A DNA stretch of 64,000 bases from Molanna angustata (GCA_963576475.1 OY754990.1:9592921-9656920); one strand, 5' to 3'; positions 21,797-32,939 are shown, numbered from the stretch's first letter. Program-made: numbers and translations. The notes: generated by a model from the letters alone, not told the origin.

Positions 21797-22288
21797 TTGC
21801 ACGTTAATAGGTATGTTATAAAAAAAAATATAAAAATACTTGGAGATGTCACAACAAATAGAGTCATCAAAAAAACTGGCAAAAATATTGCATTTTCTAA
21901 TCCAAATACATTAGGTAAATTGTTAATAAATAATAAAGACAAGGTTGAACAGTTGGATAACAGCGGAATTTATGAACTAAATTGTAACTCATGTACGGGA
22001 ACATATATTGGACAAACAGGCCGTGCCTTTAAAACAAGAATTAAAGAACACATGGCATGCATTAGATTAAAGAAAGACACCTCAAATTTTGCAGAACATA
22101 TAAACGAAAACAACCACCAATTTAATAGTGACCATAATATAAATATAATACATCGGGGAATAAAAGGGAGAAAACTTGACCGACTAGAAATATTAGAAAT
22201 AAACAGAGTTAAAAAGGATCCACAAAAATTACTCATCAATAAACAAATTGATCATATATATTCACCATTATTGAAACCAATGGGTTAG
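21797..22288 (+). CDS. GIY-YIG endonuclease domain of a Penelope-like protein
   Basis: The frame is open from before 21797 and ends at 22288. In order: a linker (KIAFSNPN-like, with NTLGKLL and NKDKVEQLD), then SGIYELNCNSCTGTYIGQTG at 21961-22020, where GIY and YIG form the catalytic signature; R and the RIKEHM helix follow, with later FAEHI, H and the E of DRLEILEI. The CxxC before TYIGQTGR is typical of Penelope-like proteins. GIY-YIG enzymes nick the target DNA to prime reverse transcription. The domain looks complete. The RT domain that should precede it is missing, and the ATG at 21797 is probably internal. Confidence 0.85.
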   Translation: MHVNRYVIKKNIKILGDVTTNRVIKKTGKNIAFSNPNTLGKLLINNKDKVEQLDNSGIYELNCNSCTGTYIGQTGRAFKTRIKEHMACIRLKKDTSNFAEHINENNHQFNSDHNINIIHRGIKGRKLDRLEILEINRVKKDPQKLLINKQIDHIYSPLLKPMG

Positions 22289-22649
22289 ACAGACATATAC
22301 CTTCCTTTGTTGTTAAATGCATTAAGATTAAAATTAAGCAGTTCATAATTATAACTACCAAATAGCTATGAAATACATTGGTTTTAACCACACTTAAAAG
22401 ATAACAATAAACCAATAAATACAATATTATTTACCTTTCGAATTTTACTGCTGTCGTTTTCTTTTGTTACAGACCTAATGGACACAGGGGACTACAACCA
22501 GTGACCCAACTACTTTCACTGTATTAAAACGTAGATTTGTATAGATTCATTTGCATTATATAACTTCTTTTCAACCGTTCAAAAACCAACATTTTTATAC
22601 ACCTGTCGTGTAATTTTGTATATAACCACTAGTCTCAGTCTTGTAGAGC

Positions 22650-22690
22650 ATTATTCTGACGATGTGCTTTGCACGAAACGCGTCAATAAT
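22650..22690 (+). ncRNA. Hammerhead-ribozyme-like motif in the Penelope-like element
   Basis: Reading in order: stem I strand ATTATT (22650-22655); core CTGACGA (22656-22662), fitting CUGANGA; one extra T; stem II GTGC-TTT-GCAC (22664-22674); GAAA (22675-22678); a tiny stem III from the palindrome ACGCGT, closing at C22684; and stem I second strand AATAAT (22685-22690), perfectly complementary to the first. Cleavage would fall after GTC. Hammerheads with such minimal stem III are known from Penelope-like elements. The extra base between A9 and stem II needs testing, though similar insertions occur in natural hammerheads. Not seen in its original family context beyond this window. Confidence 0.7.
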
Positions 22691-22844
22691 CTAATAAAAA
22701 CAATAGAACTATAACCAAGTATTTTTATATTTTTTTTATAACATATTAACTTAAAATTTGATATTTTTATTTTCAAATTGGTAAAAAGGCACATCACTGT
22801 TATAAAATGGTATTGAAGAATTATTAAGTTTTCATAATAAAATA

Positions 22845-22908
22845 GAGAGTTGTGGAGGATCAAGGGGGAGGCCTATGTCCAAGAATGGATGAAAACAGGC
22901 TGAAGAAG
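22845..22908 (+). mobile_element. RTE-B 3' end, 64-bp insertion
   Basis: Encodes LWRIKGEAYVQEWMKTG and a stop followed by a GAAGAAG tail, identical in design to the end of 58713-59822. Flanked by AATAAAATA at 22836-22844 and 22909-22917, so even this tiny piece is a separate target-primed insertion. Confidence 0.75.
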
Positions 22909-23169
22909 AATAAAATATTTAAAAGAAAATTTATTTGACAAACTCACATCATGGAAAAACTGAAAAATTTTCATACAAATTTTGAATATTTTGTGGAGTG
23001 ACTTGGTAGTGCGGATTACCTACCCCACAATGATACCATCATTCATCGGATAATTCCGCTTCTCACGGAACTTGCCGAGGACGACCGAAGGACACCCGTT
23101 CCTGAAACGAGCGCTCGGCACGAAGATTTTTTCGCTCGTCAACTGGCCGTACATGCACTGTGTGCATCG

Positions 23170-23655
23170 TGTTCTAGAAATATATAAATTCATACCAACA
23201 TCAGTATCGCGGATCATTAATTTGTATATCGAGTGTAATAATTGTAAATTATTTGAACTGAAAATAAATGTTGACTACAAAATCTGCTTAACGGTGTTTA
23301 ATGCTTTAAATAACCTAGCACCACAATACATACAAGAGCTGTGTCAGAGAAAAGATCTCTCTGGGAGGCATCACACACTTAGGTCTTCTGGATCACAGAG
23401 TACCAACTCCCTAAAGGAGTTGGACAGAGCCAATAAAGCGGCTTACTATGATCGATGCTTTGGTGTGAGTGGTCCTATGAAGTGGAATAAATTGCCTCTA
23501 GATGTCCGCAGTGCAAATAGTAAGAGTACTTTCTCTAAAGGACTGAAAACAGTTTTGTTTCGTAGAGCAATATAATATCTATCTAAATAACAGCGCCCTT
23601 GGAATGATCTTGAATCATTAAACGGCGCTATACAAATTATTATTATTATTATTAT
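23170..23655 (+). mobile_element. L2-type LINE 3' end
   Basis: The frame to 23575 contains YKICLTVFNALNNLAPQYIQ, CFGVSGPMKWNKLPLDVRS and FSKGLKTVLFRRAI, the ending typical of L2-type proteins (YKL...F..L...AP.YL, R.F..SGP..WN.LP, F...LKT.LF). The 3' UTR has the stem AGCGCC/GGCGCT and ends in CTATACAAATTATTATT with (ATT)n to 23655. The matching 3' end is found antisense at 51157-51200. Sequence 23050-23165 upstream, in frame with this, is not recognised. Confidence 0.75.
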
Positions 23656-24009
23656 TATTATAAATGTAGATTACGTAAGTACCTACTCTTTTAATATGAA
23701 AACCATCATCACTCAATTATTTATATTCTAATTAAATGACTGATTATATTAATTTGCAATATCTAAAATAGTGGTGTGTATATTGGGAGATGATTTGAAC
23801 ACATAACTTAAACTCGCAACCTTTCTGATATCATGTTAATATTCATAATTAAATACAGCTTCCTCAATACACATACCGCTTAACTTTCATTGATTATATC
23901 ATTTTAATACTCATGCTATTCTGTTCTAGTTTGACTCCTGTCTCTGAATTTATTTCTATAACGGTCCATTTTTTGTCATTTTTCATTATTATTTGTATTT
24001 CTTAAATAA
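23656..24009. other. No recognised feature
   Basis: AT-rich; nothing identified. Confidence 0.45.
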
Positions 24010-24196
24010 TTGATTGCAATATGAAGTCAAATCTGACTTATAATACGGCATACGGCGTACGCCATACAAAATAAAAATCACAACGAAATTCAAAGTGCGC
24101 ACTCTCCAATTGATTCCCGTTTAGAAATAGATATAAAAAGATATGATTAAATATCTCGAAATCATGACTCTTAACTATTCCGTAGTAGTGGAGAGC
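24010..24196 (-). repeat. RpB fragment
   Basis: Matches 31205-31430: AATATGAAGTCAA, ACGGCGTACGCCATACA, and the end with ATCATGACTCTTAACTATTC and GTGGAGAG. It directly abuts the R1-like element that follows. Confidence 0.55.
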
Positions 24197-25125
24197 CTTA
24201 AATTTCCAGTAGCAAGACTGTTTTTCAACGCATCCTTTCTGAGTATTATGTGTTATGCCGCTCCTTGTTTGGCTCATCTCTGTGAAACCCAATGCATTAG
24301 ACGTCTGCTGCTTTCTGGGCAGCGCTTCGCTCAAATAGCTTTAGCAAAGGCTTACCGAACCTGCGCTACCGACACACTTTCTATTCTCACAGGTATGGCT
24401 CCCCTTGATCTGGAAACACAGCGACGAGCTTCAATTCAGAACCTGTATTGAGGCCAAAGCTCAATTTTGGGTGGTTTTCTCTCCCACCTGTAAATTTACC
24501 AACAGTTCGTGGAGAGATTGAGAACTTGACCCGGAGTTCTCTTTTAGATGCTTGGCAACGTCGCTGGTCTTCTTCTTCCGTGGGCAGACTGACATTTTTA
24601 TTTCTTCCCGATGTGAGGACTCGTATTTCTTCCTCGTGGATTGTTCCCGATTATTGGACCACGCAATTCCTTACTGGACACGGCAGTTTCAAAAGTTATC
24701 TCTTTCGTTTTCACTTATCCGGATTCGTCCTCATGTCAGCTTTGTGATAACCCTGAACAGACTTTTGAGCATATCCTATGGAACGCACTAACTTCTCCGT
24801 GTCAACTTTCCGACCAGAACTCTACGACGATGTCCGAGGGAATTTCTTTGGACCCATTGGACATGCGGACCTTGCAGCCACGAAGAGCAATATTGGGGCT
24901 TTCAAGACTTTCTGTCTTAAATTCGGTGCACTCTTATTTTCACTATCACTGAGCAGTGAGCCGGTTGTTTCCACATGATTAGCTCTCTTTGGCACATTAA
25001 GTGCAGTGTCTGCAAGGTTTTAGAGTTCTCCGGAATTATGTGTTCTTTATGTGTTCTTTCAGAGTTTTGCAAGGGGCCGTTATCAGTCTCCATAAGCAGA
25101 ACGGGTGGTGGGGGAGGGAAGAACA
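24197..25125 (+). mobile_element. R1-like LINE 3' portion, copy 1
   Basis: Reading across frame changes near 24450 and 24640: AAPCLAHLC, GQRFAQIALAKAYRTCATDT and GMAPLDLE, then FLFLPDVRTRISSSW, TTQFLTGHGSFKSYLFRF and CQLCDNPEQTFEHILW, then FFGPIGHADL. The AQ..L..AYRT block, the Q.LTGHG.F..YL.RF block and the CxxC.....T.EH.LW zinc-binding motif are the C-terminal hallmarks of R1-clade proteins. At least two frameshifts make it dead. The 3' UTR ends in GGGTGGTGGGGGAGGGAAGA. It is not in rDNA here. Confidence 0.75.
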
Positions 25126-25547
25126 GTAGTGGAGAGTAGCATCATATCTTCGGCTCATGTACCAATAACATAAAAGAATTATTTGCAAGGAACAAATAGA
25201 GGCTCAAGTCCAAACAGGGAAGTACATTCTGTTGATTATTTCTGGTTCTATAATATCCTCTGGCCCCCGAGGGAGTAGCCCTGAGCGTGACTCACATACG
25301 GAGACCCTAATCACTGCAGGGCTGCCAACAATTCGAGAAACCCCAGAAATACCACTTTTAATTCGATAAAATAAAATAATAATTGTGGCAGTGGACGAAC
25401 TTACAAACGTTTCTATGGCTGGTTCAACGACAGATTTGTTGGTAAATGTTCGGTATTCCTGTTATTTTCATTACCCTTCAAACCCCCCTGTCCGAACGAG
25501 AGAAAATTTTCATTGTAAATTATAATCTTATAGTGGGCTCGAGCAGA
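25126..25547. other. No recognised feature
   Basis: Mixed sequence between the R1-like end and the tandem array; no element assigned. Confidence 0.45.
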
Positions 25548-26445
25548 CGTTGTTCTGCCACAGATCGCATTTCATATAGACTTCATTTTATCTATTGTTC
25601 TGTCATAGACCGCCATCTATGTAGATCGCATTTTATACAGACATCATTTTTTTGTATTGTTCTGTCATAGACCGCCATCTTTGTAGATCGCATTTCACAT
25701 AGACCTCATTTTATGTGTTGTTCTGTCATAGACCGCCATCTATGCTATGTAGATCGCATTTTATACAGACATCTTTTTTTGTATTGTTCTGTCATAAACC
25801 GCCATCTATGTAGATCACATTTTATATAGACATCATTTTATGTATTGTTCTATCATAGATCATTCTATGTAGATCGCATTTTATATAGACCGCATTTAAT
25901 GTATGTTTAATTCTGGCATAGACAGCATTTTATGTAGATTTCATTTTATATAGACCTCATTTTATTTATGTATTGTTCAGTCAAAGACCACCTTCTATGT
26001 AGAATTCAATTTATATAGACCTCATTTTATGTATGTATTGGTTTACCATAGACAGCATTCTATGTACATCTCATTTTATGTATGTTTTGTTCTGGCATAG
26101 ACAGCATTCTATGTAGATATCATTTTATATAGACCTCATCATATGTATGTATTGTTCTGCCATAGACCGCCGCCTTCTGTGTAGACAGCATTCTATGTAG
26201 ATTTCATTTTATATAGACCTCATTATATGTATGTATTGTTCTGCCATAGACCGCCGCCTTCTATGTAGATATCATTTTTTATATAGACATCATTTTATGT
26301 ATGCATTGTTCTGCCATAGACCGCTGCCTTCTATGAAGATATCATTTTATATAGACCTCATAATACGTATGTTTTGTTCTAGCATAGACAGCATTCTATG
26401 TAGATATCATTTTATGTAGACCTCATTTTATGTATGTTTTGTTGG
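25548..26445. repeat. Tandem repeat, ~62-bp unit, about 14 units
   Basis: Units are built from TCATAGACCGCCATCTATG, TAGATCGCATTTTATATAGA and CATTTTATGTATTGTTCTG. Spacing is about 61-65 bp at the left and becomes longer and more degenerate to the right. Frames of 60-74 codons inside it are repeat by-products. Confidence 0.8.
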
Positions 26446-26775
26446 TGTTTGTTGACTTCAAAGTTGACAAAATCATGAAAAATATTGACCTGCAGGTTTA
26501 CTCATGAAGTTGGTCAACATAAGCTTAAGATCAGTTTCAGAATTCAGAAATATTTGAACTTCAAATTAATTAAATACTTGTATAAATTTATACAAAAATT
26601 AATGAAAATTTCATATTAAACGTTTATATTAACATTTTTTTATGATCAAATGTATAGAAAGATCAAAATTACATTATGATGAAGTACCTACTGATTTATA
26701 CTGGTCATACATATCTCGTGGATCTTGGCTTGATGCTTTATCGATCTGTTAAAATAAATAAATTCTAAGAAAAAA
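26446..26775 (-). mobile_element. Helentron-like remnant
   Basis: Degenerate match to the 5' part of the Helentron-like family: GTTGGTGTTTGTTGACTTCA near 26442, and CTTGGCTTGATGCTTTATCG near 26730 corresponding to the block near 1375. The terminal 13-mer is lost. Confidence 0.45.
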
Positions 26776-26859
26776 ATGACCATTGTCTATACAAAACTAA
26801 TCAGAATGAGGCGAATGAACAAGGGTTTACTGAATACGCAAAATTTAACATATCATATT

Positions 26860-27296
26860 GGACACGGCAGTTTCAAAAGTTATCTCTTTCGTTTTCACTT
26901 ATCCGATTCGTCCTCAGAAGTCCTGAACAGACTTCTGAGCATATCCTATGGGAATGCACTAACTTCTCCGTGTCAACTTTCCGACGAGAACTCTACGACG
27001 ATGTCCGAGGGAATTTCTTTGGACCCATTGGACATGCGGACCTTGTAGCCACGAAGAGCAACTTTAGGGCTTTCAAGACTTTCTGTCTTAAATTCGGTGC
27101 ACTATTATCTTCACTATCACTGAGCAGTGAGCCAGTTGTTTCAACATGATTAGCTCTCTTTGGCACATTAAGTGCAGTGTCTGCAAGGTTTTAGAGTTCT
27201 CCGGACTCTTCGTATGTTCTTTATGTGTTCTTTCAGAGTTTTGCAAGGGGCCGTTATTAGTCCCCATAAGCAGAACGGGTGGTGGTGGGGGAAGAA
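26860..27296 (+). mobile_element. R1-like LINE 3' end, copy 2
   Basis: Nearly identical to 24668-25125, starting GACACGGCAGTTTCAAAAG. About 20 bases covering the CxxC of the zinc motif are deleted, so the copy is defective, while the rest of the coding and UTR match closely. Same orientation as copy 1. Confidence 0.75.
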
Positions 27297-27479
27297 CATA
27301 TCATATTTATATCAACGGTTATTGAGTTTTCAGATCAATAAGAAATGGAGTTGGAATATAGTTTCAATTTTAAATTATTAAATTTTTGTTAAAGTTTTAA
27401 TTTAAAAACTTTAACTCTGCATATGTATGACTAATATAAAACTTTTCACAACGAAATGGAATTTGTTTTAAAATCAATC

Positions 27480-28380
27480 TAAAGTATACCTACCTTCTTT
27501 ATAAAATTGAAAAAAAAAAAACTTTTCTATCGATATCGAGAGGATCGGTATGAATTCGGGAAAGTAGATTTCATTCTGATACCTACTTGTAAATTGTAGG
27601 GGCTCCTTGTTTTGAAACTTATGTCCTTCGTCTTGTCTGTAAAGTCTGCAATTCATGTTTGTTGTTATTACCAAATTTGTACTTCATATGTTTCAAAAAT
27701 ATTTGTTGTATTCGTTCTATACTGTTAATATAAATATTATATTGTGGATTCCAGATGACTGACGCATGCTCCAATTGAATTCTAACAATTGTGTTATATA
27801 GTAAGCTAAATGTTTTCACTTATGTGAATGGTTTGCATACTCCCATCAGTAATACCAACTTTTTATAAGCTTTCAGTGTAATTGTGTCAATGTGTTTGTC
27901 AAATAAAAGTTTACTGTCCAGTTGTTTGCCTAAGTCTCTACAGTCTGATTTCTTATCAATCGTCTCCCTATTGATTGTGTATGTGTATTTTATTGTATTC
28001 TTTTTCCTAGAGAACGTTATGGAGTGACATTTTTTTACATTGAGTAACAGCTTATTAGAGACACAGTAAGAAGTTAGTCTATAAAGGTTAAGTTGTAAGT
28101 CCTCACAGTCAGTAATGTCTATAACAGATTTGTAGATTTTAATATCGTCAGCATATAAAATGTAATTACTGTTCCTGAAGCATAATCTAATGACATTTAT
28201 ATAAATATAAAAAAAGAGAGACCTCAAATGGGAACCTTGAGGTACACCCGATGGCACCTGTGTTGCAGACGTTAGATGAACACCGTATTCTACTATTTGG
28301 TTTCTATCAATAAGGTATGATTTTAGCCACCTAAGAAGATTACCGTGAATACCCAAAAGTTTTAGCTTCTTAGCATATCA
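27480..28380 (-). mobile_element. Antisense LINE with reverse transcriptase core
   Basis: Minus strand. 28356-27820 encodes MGIHGNLLRWLKSYLIDRNQ, PSGVPQGSHLRSLFFYIYIN, ILYADDIKIYK and NKLLLNVKKCHSITFSRKK, then a CRDLGKQLDSKLLFDKHID segment. After a frame change at 27819 it continues with LYNTIVRIQLEHASVIWNPQ and IFLKHMKYKF. YADD is intact but the N-terminal RT and endonuclease are gone, and several shifts follow. Related to, but not the same as, the LINE at 5710-8429. Confidence 0.8.
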
Positions 28381-28915
28381 AAGGATTAGACTCTGAAGAG
28401 GTCACTCTACTACCTATCAACCCTAATGATTCCTGATTATTTACATTTATAAAGTCATTTACGATTCTACATGTATTGGTTATTACCGATTATTGGATTG
28501 TTATTGGTTATTTTAACTATAAATCAAAAAAATAAAAAAAAACAGACAATCTGTCTTGTAACTGTCACGAAGTTAACAACGATAAAATCAATTATTAATT
28601 ATGCGACAACCCTGTATCCGGCGTGTGTCCAGGGGCGTACACCCTCCCATATATCACTTTAGTATTTAATTAATTAATTTGGCCAAACTGAATTGCGAGA
28701 ATTAAAGATTATAATTATTTTAATTGTTTGTGTCTGTTGGGTATCCCAAGTATATAATAATCTATAGGACTTCTGTTCTTACATATTATATACCTACATG
28801 TGTAAATAATATATGTCTGCCTGATACTAATGGCTTCATTCCGACCATTATACGACAAAAAAATTAAATAATTTATCCACAATATATCATCCTAGCTAGA
28901 GTGTGGGAAGATTGA
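28381..28915. other. No recognised feature
   Basis: AT-rich with short frames only. Confidence 0.45.
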
Positions 28916-29125
28916 TAATAATAATAATGAACACTTCCTTGCACCCTGCGCAAGTGGCGAGTTTATTGCCGTATGGCAATTTCTTCCAACTAACCAGTGT
29001 TTCCAGCCCAGAGAAGCAATATTTGCGTGAGAAATAAATTTAAATAAAATCTCTGCTGGGAATCGAACCCAGGACGCCCGCACAGAAACCAAACGGCTAA
29101 CCAATTGTGCCAAGGCGGTCGGCTT
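28916..29125 (-). mobile_element. tRNA-derived SINE with LINE-type 3' stem-loop, copy 1
   Basis: Minus strand, in order: CGCCTTGGCACAATTGG (A box), GGTTCGATTCC (B box, exact consensus), a body, then GTTGGAAGAAATTGCCATAC, GGCAATAA and an (ATT)n tail at 28917-28928. The 3' part with the hairpin TTGCC-ATAC-GGCAA matches the 3' UTR of the LINE-T family (42490-42545), the expected relation between a SINE and the LINE whose RT mobilises it. A second copy lies at 52090-52580. Confidence 0.8.
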
Positions 29126-29315
29126 CAATACAGGATAATACAGGAGAGGCACCGACTTGGAATAGTGCTTCCACCACAGAGTCAGGAATATACAGATACG
29201 ACATAAGAAGATTGGTAGACAAAGCGAGTAGGCACGATGTTTTTAATATTAACTGTATATTAATAATCCAAGAGAATTAAGACATATGTAGTTTCAAGCT
29301 AAGATCCGTGAGATT

Positions 29316-29690
29316 ATAATGGGCAGGTCTACATTTTTCACCTCTAATTTGGTGTTTTTTGACTATGAAGTCAAAACACACAAAATTAGAGGGTTTTCAG
29401 TATATGTTATAATAATATGGATTAACTTCGAATTCGGATTAGAACATTTACTGTGTCTGTGTGTCCCTTATAACTTTTGATCTGTTTAATGCACAGAGTC
29501 CAAAATTTCAGAAAGTTAAAAGTTTTTGACCTACAAAACTTATATACTCAGGACTTTGAATTTTGTTTCAGTCAGGGGTTATCAACTTTTGATTTTTTAT
29601 TTCATTTTACCATATGTATATCGCAAAGACTATAAATGCTAGAAAGCTGAATATTTAAATGAAATTGAAAATTGTGATGGATAAAGTGGA
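29316..29690 (+). mobile_element. Helentron-like fragment, copy H
   Basis: Diverged match to the middle of copy C (33530-33860): TTTGGTGTTTTTTGACTNTG, GTGTCTGTGTGTCC, CCTTATAACTTTTGATC, TCAGTCAGGGGTTATCAAC. Both termini are lost. Confidence 0.6.
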
Positions 29691-30067
29691 GAGATGTTTT
29701 TTTTAATCAATTTATTTATCTTTTTTTACATAATATAAACAGATACAATGCACACTAGTGGACTAACATCGAATAGTTTTTTAGAAATATAAGATAAATG
29801 TCAAAAATCGGGGATGCTTATTATTTTTCTACAAGAATATATACAGAACATAATAAAAAAGTTAAGGTATATTTTTCTTTATAAATAACAAAACTATCTA
29901 AATTTTTTTTCAAAATGATTCGTTTTGTAGTAATTATGCAATATTAAATTAAAACGAGTGGGTTGAAGGCAACACTTAACTCTCCACACCAAAGTAACTG
30001 TTATTTTTTTCTTCTGGAAAGGTTGACAATCTCTAAATGCATTGTTTTCTAGTACATTTCTATTTTA
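29691..30067. other. RpB end plus unassigned AT-rich DNA
   Basis: 29950-30050 carries AACGAGTGGGTTG and TAACTCTCCACACCAAAG, the RpB end also seen at 385 and 63600. The remainder is unassigned. Confidence 0.4.
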
Positions 30068-30500
30068 ATTGACAAACATTTCTAATTTATCAATTTCTCA
30101 ATAGATGGCGTTACAAAAAGGCTTTTCCGTTACTCTATAGATGGCAATAGCATAGTCCCTTATTTTCAGGTGAAATGTTACACATTATACAAATAGTTAT
30201 ATAAAACTTTCAAAAATTTCATTGATAAGGGAACTCACTTTTTTTTTTTTTTTTTGTCGTTCACTTAGCGTTCTGTGAAGGGGCCGATTACAGTCCCCAT
30301 AGGCAGAGCGGGTGGTGGTGGGAGTAGCGAACTCAATAAGAAGGCGTAATTGGTGAAAGTTGCGCAAGCGAATAAAGTGATCACGAAAACTAGCCGATGA
30401 CAGGTCATAAGCCCTGTAGGTGCCTCGAGTTCCTGGTTCTTCTACAATATCTCAACTTCGTCTCTATTGAGATGTTGAAAAAATGTCTGTCAATAAAAAT
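30068..30500 (-). repeat. Dispersed repeat RpC, inverted copy with insertion
   Basis: Reverse complement of 32944-33270 (CAATAGATGGCGTTACAAAA, TTATTTTCAGGTGAAATG, ACAGGTCATAAGCCCTGTAG). A 91-bp piece was inserted at 30238-30328. The sequence right after it (30490-30565, CATTTGACTCCCGAAAGGG) is in the same orientation as at 33310, so the repeat body is inverted relative to its flank. Confidence 0.6.
30238..30328. mobile_element. 91-bp R1-like 3' UTR piece with poly-T and 7-bp target duplication
   Basis: Sequence GGGGCCGATTACAGTCCCCA with GCAGAGCGGGTGGTGGTGGG matches the end of the two R1-like copies (25078-25125, 27245-27290). It is flanked by GAACTCA at 30231-30237 and 30329-30335, and the uninterrupted target is preserved at 33100-33125. 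A run of about 19 T lies at its left edge. Confidence 0.65.
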
Positions 30501-30559
30501 ATCATTTGACTCCCGAAAGGGAAAAAAATCCAATGTTTGCGTATATGCAATTAAAAAAG

Positions 30560-31430
30560 AATATTCGATTTAGTACATTTCTATTAGATTCTTAAACAAA
30601 TATAAGATTCCTAGAGGACAAAAGTTTTCACAATACACCATACACACAAAAACATTGTCACGAAAATCATTGTATGCATTTTCTACATGATACCTGTTGA
30701 GAAATTTGAAGTCAAATTGCATTACTAGCAAGATGAGCATGTATGAGACAGTGTATCAATGTTGATGAGGCGATGTATGTGTCAAGATAGAAGAATGCGG
30801 TATTCGGTTCTCACTGCCTACCCCTTGAGTAAGATACACTTGTGGAAAGTAAAAAATACACTTGTCTATAGAGACACATACAATATCAATATGAAGTTGA
30901 TCACTCAATTTTCCGATACAGAAGCTATTTTACTTCTGTTACCTAAATTTTTCAAACAAATATGAAATTTATTTCACATTGATATGGCAAATCATAGATT
31001 TTTTGTTTAAATTTCGACAATCGTTGATTACATTTTTGATGCGTGTATTTTTATTGCATCAAAAATTTAAACAGTGTAAAAATAGCTCGATTTTGCAGAC
31101 CGTGAGAGCATTTTGAATGTTTGGATAGATGAAATCATAGAGAAAAAATTTACAGATACCTATCTATGGAAAAATAATCTGCTCCAATTTTATGAACTTT
31201 ACATATTATATGATATCAATATGAAGTCAATCGGACTTATAGTTTGGGCTGCAGAGAAGACACAAAAAGTATAATTTGTAAGGCGTACGCCATACATACA
31301 AACACATCACGACGAAACTCAGTGTGCACTCTCTACACGATACCCGTTGAGAAATTGGTGTAAATAAAAATACGCTTAAAAGTTGTGAAATCATGACTCT
31401 CCACTATTCCATAGTGTGGAGAGTTCAAAT
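30560..31430 (-). repeat. RpB copy (inverted)
   Basis: 30560-30900 is the reverse complement of 1-345, and 31010-31430 is the reverse complement of 63610-64000. RTE-A tail sequence (GTATTCGGTTCTCACTGCCT) lies at 30720-30840. The right end carries the hairpin CTCTCCACTAT-TCC-ATAGTGTGGAGAG at 31402-31428. Confidence 0.6.
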
Positions 31431-31726
31431 AGGTACGTTGGCAGCAGAACCCCCTTAGGTAGGTACTGTGGCAGGTGGATTTTGTAGGATAATTTTATAC
31501 AATAGTGTCAGAATGTGTAGGTTTATTGCGCCGCTGGCGTATCTTGGACCAGCAAAGAGGATTGCGGTAAGATGATATGCGATCAAATTTTTTCAACCCA
31601 AAGATAAATCTAATACATATATTCTGAAGACGTTCAATATTATATTGAGATGCACATTAGCATCCAAATAGCATACAACGGTATATCAATCAATGGAAGA
31701 AGTTTAAATTCACTGCCATAGTTTTA

Positions 31727-32510
<784 letters not shown>

Positions 32511-32939
32511 ATCTTTCACATAACCTCTACATCTATAATTGACAAACACATAAAATAATGCACACTTGAGGTTAGGTTTCGCAAAAACGGCGGCGGTATC
32601 CCAAAATAATTATAACCTGATCATAATATAAGATCTTCATCTTCAAAGTACGGAGAGCAACTGAAATACTCATAGATCAAAGGAAATCAATGTTGTATGT
32701 CAATTATCGATATAGGTTATTAAGAATAAACCCAGCGGTATACCTCAGGGAGCCATTCTGGGTCACTTATTTTCATCTATAGATATAGTGAGGGGATATT
32801 TTGGTAAGACCTATTTTCGTTATCTATACAATGTACCTTCAAATTCATGTTACAATACCTCATTAGACAGTTTATTCTAAACATGAATATTTTCATAGTT
32901 TACAGTAAATCATTTTAAAATATATGTATAAAAGTATTT
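32511..32939. other. No recognised feature
   Basis: Contains NPAVYLREPF-like sequence near 32730 (AACCCAGCGGTATACCTCAG), possibly a trace of the RT G(V/I)PQG motif, but too broken to call. Confidence 0.35.

Larger units (their letters stand above)
21756..22747 (+). mobile_element. Penelope-like element (5'-truncated)
   Basis: Flanked by a perfect 15-bp duplication AACTTAAAATTTGAT at 21741-21755 and 22748-22762. It encodes a GIY-YIG domain and ends with a 3' segment carrying a hammerhead-like fold and CCAAGTATTTTTATA. The same terminal AT-rich block occurs inverted near 21815-21845 (ATAAAAATACTTGG). RT plus GIY-YIG is the known architecture of Penelope-like elements; here the RT is lost to truncation. 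The deletion derivative at 3586-3826 belongs to the same family. Confidence 0.8.
21415..23020 (+). repeat. RpB copy hosting two nested insertions
   Basis: 21415-21755 matches 63140-63460 (CTAATACTCGCTTAGACC, TTTTGAAAGATATCTGA). 22763-23020 resumes the same repeat, ending at TGGAGTGACTTGGTAGTG as at 63560. Between them sit a Penelope-like element (21756-22747) and an RTE-B end (22845-22908), each with a target duplication. Confidence 0.65.

Noticed and set aside
25548..26445. Cysteine/histidine-rich small proteins in the 62-bp array
   Set aside because: Residue pattern comes from the repeated nucleotides; no consistent frame through the array.
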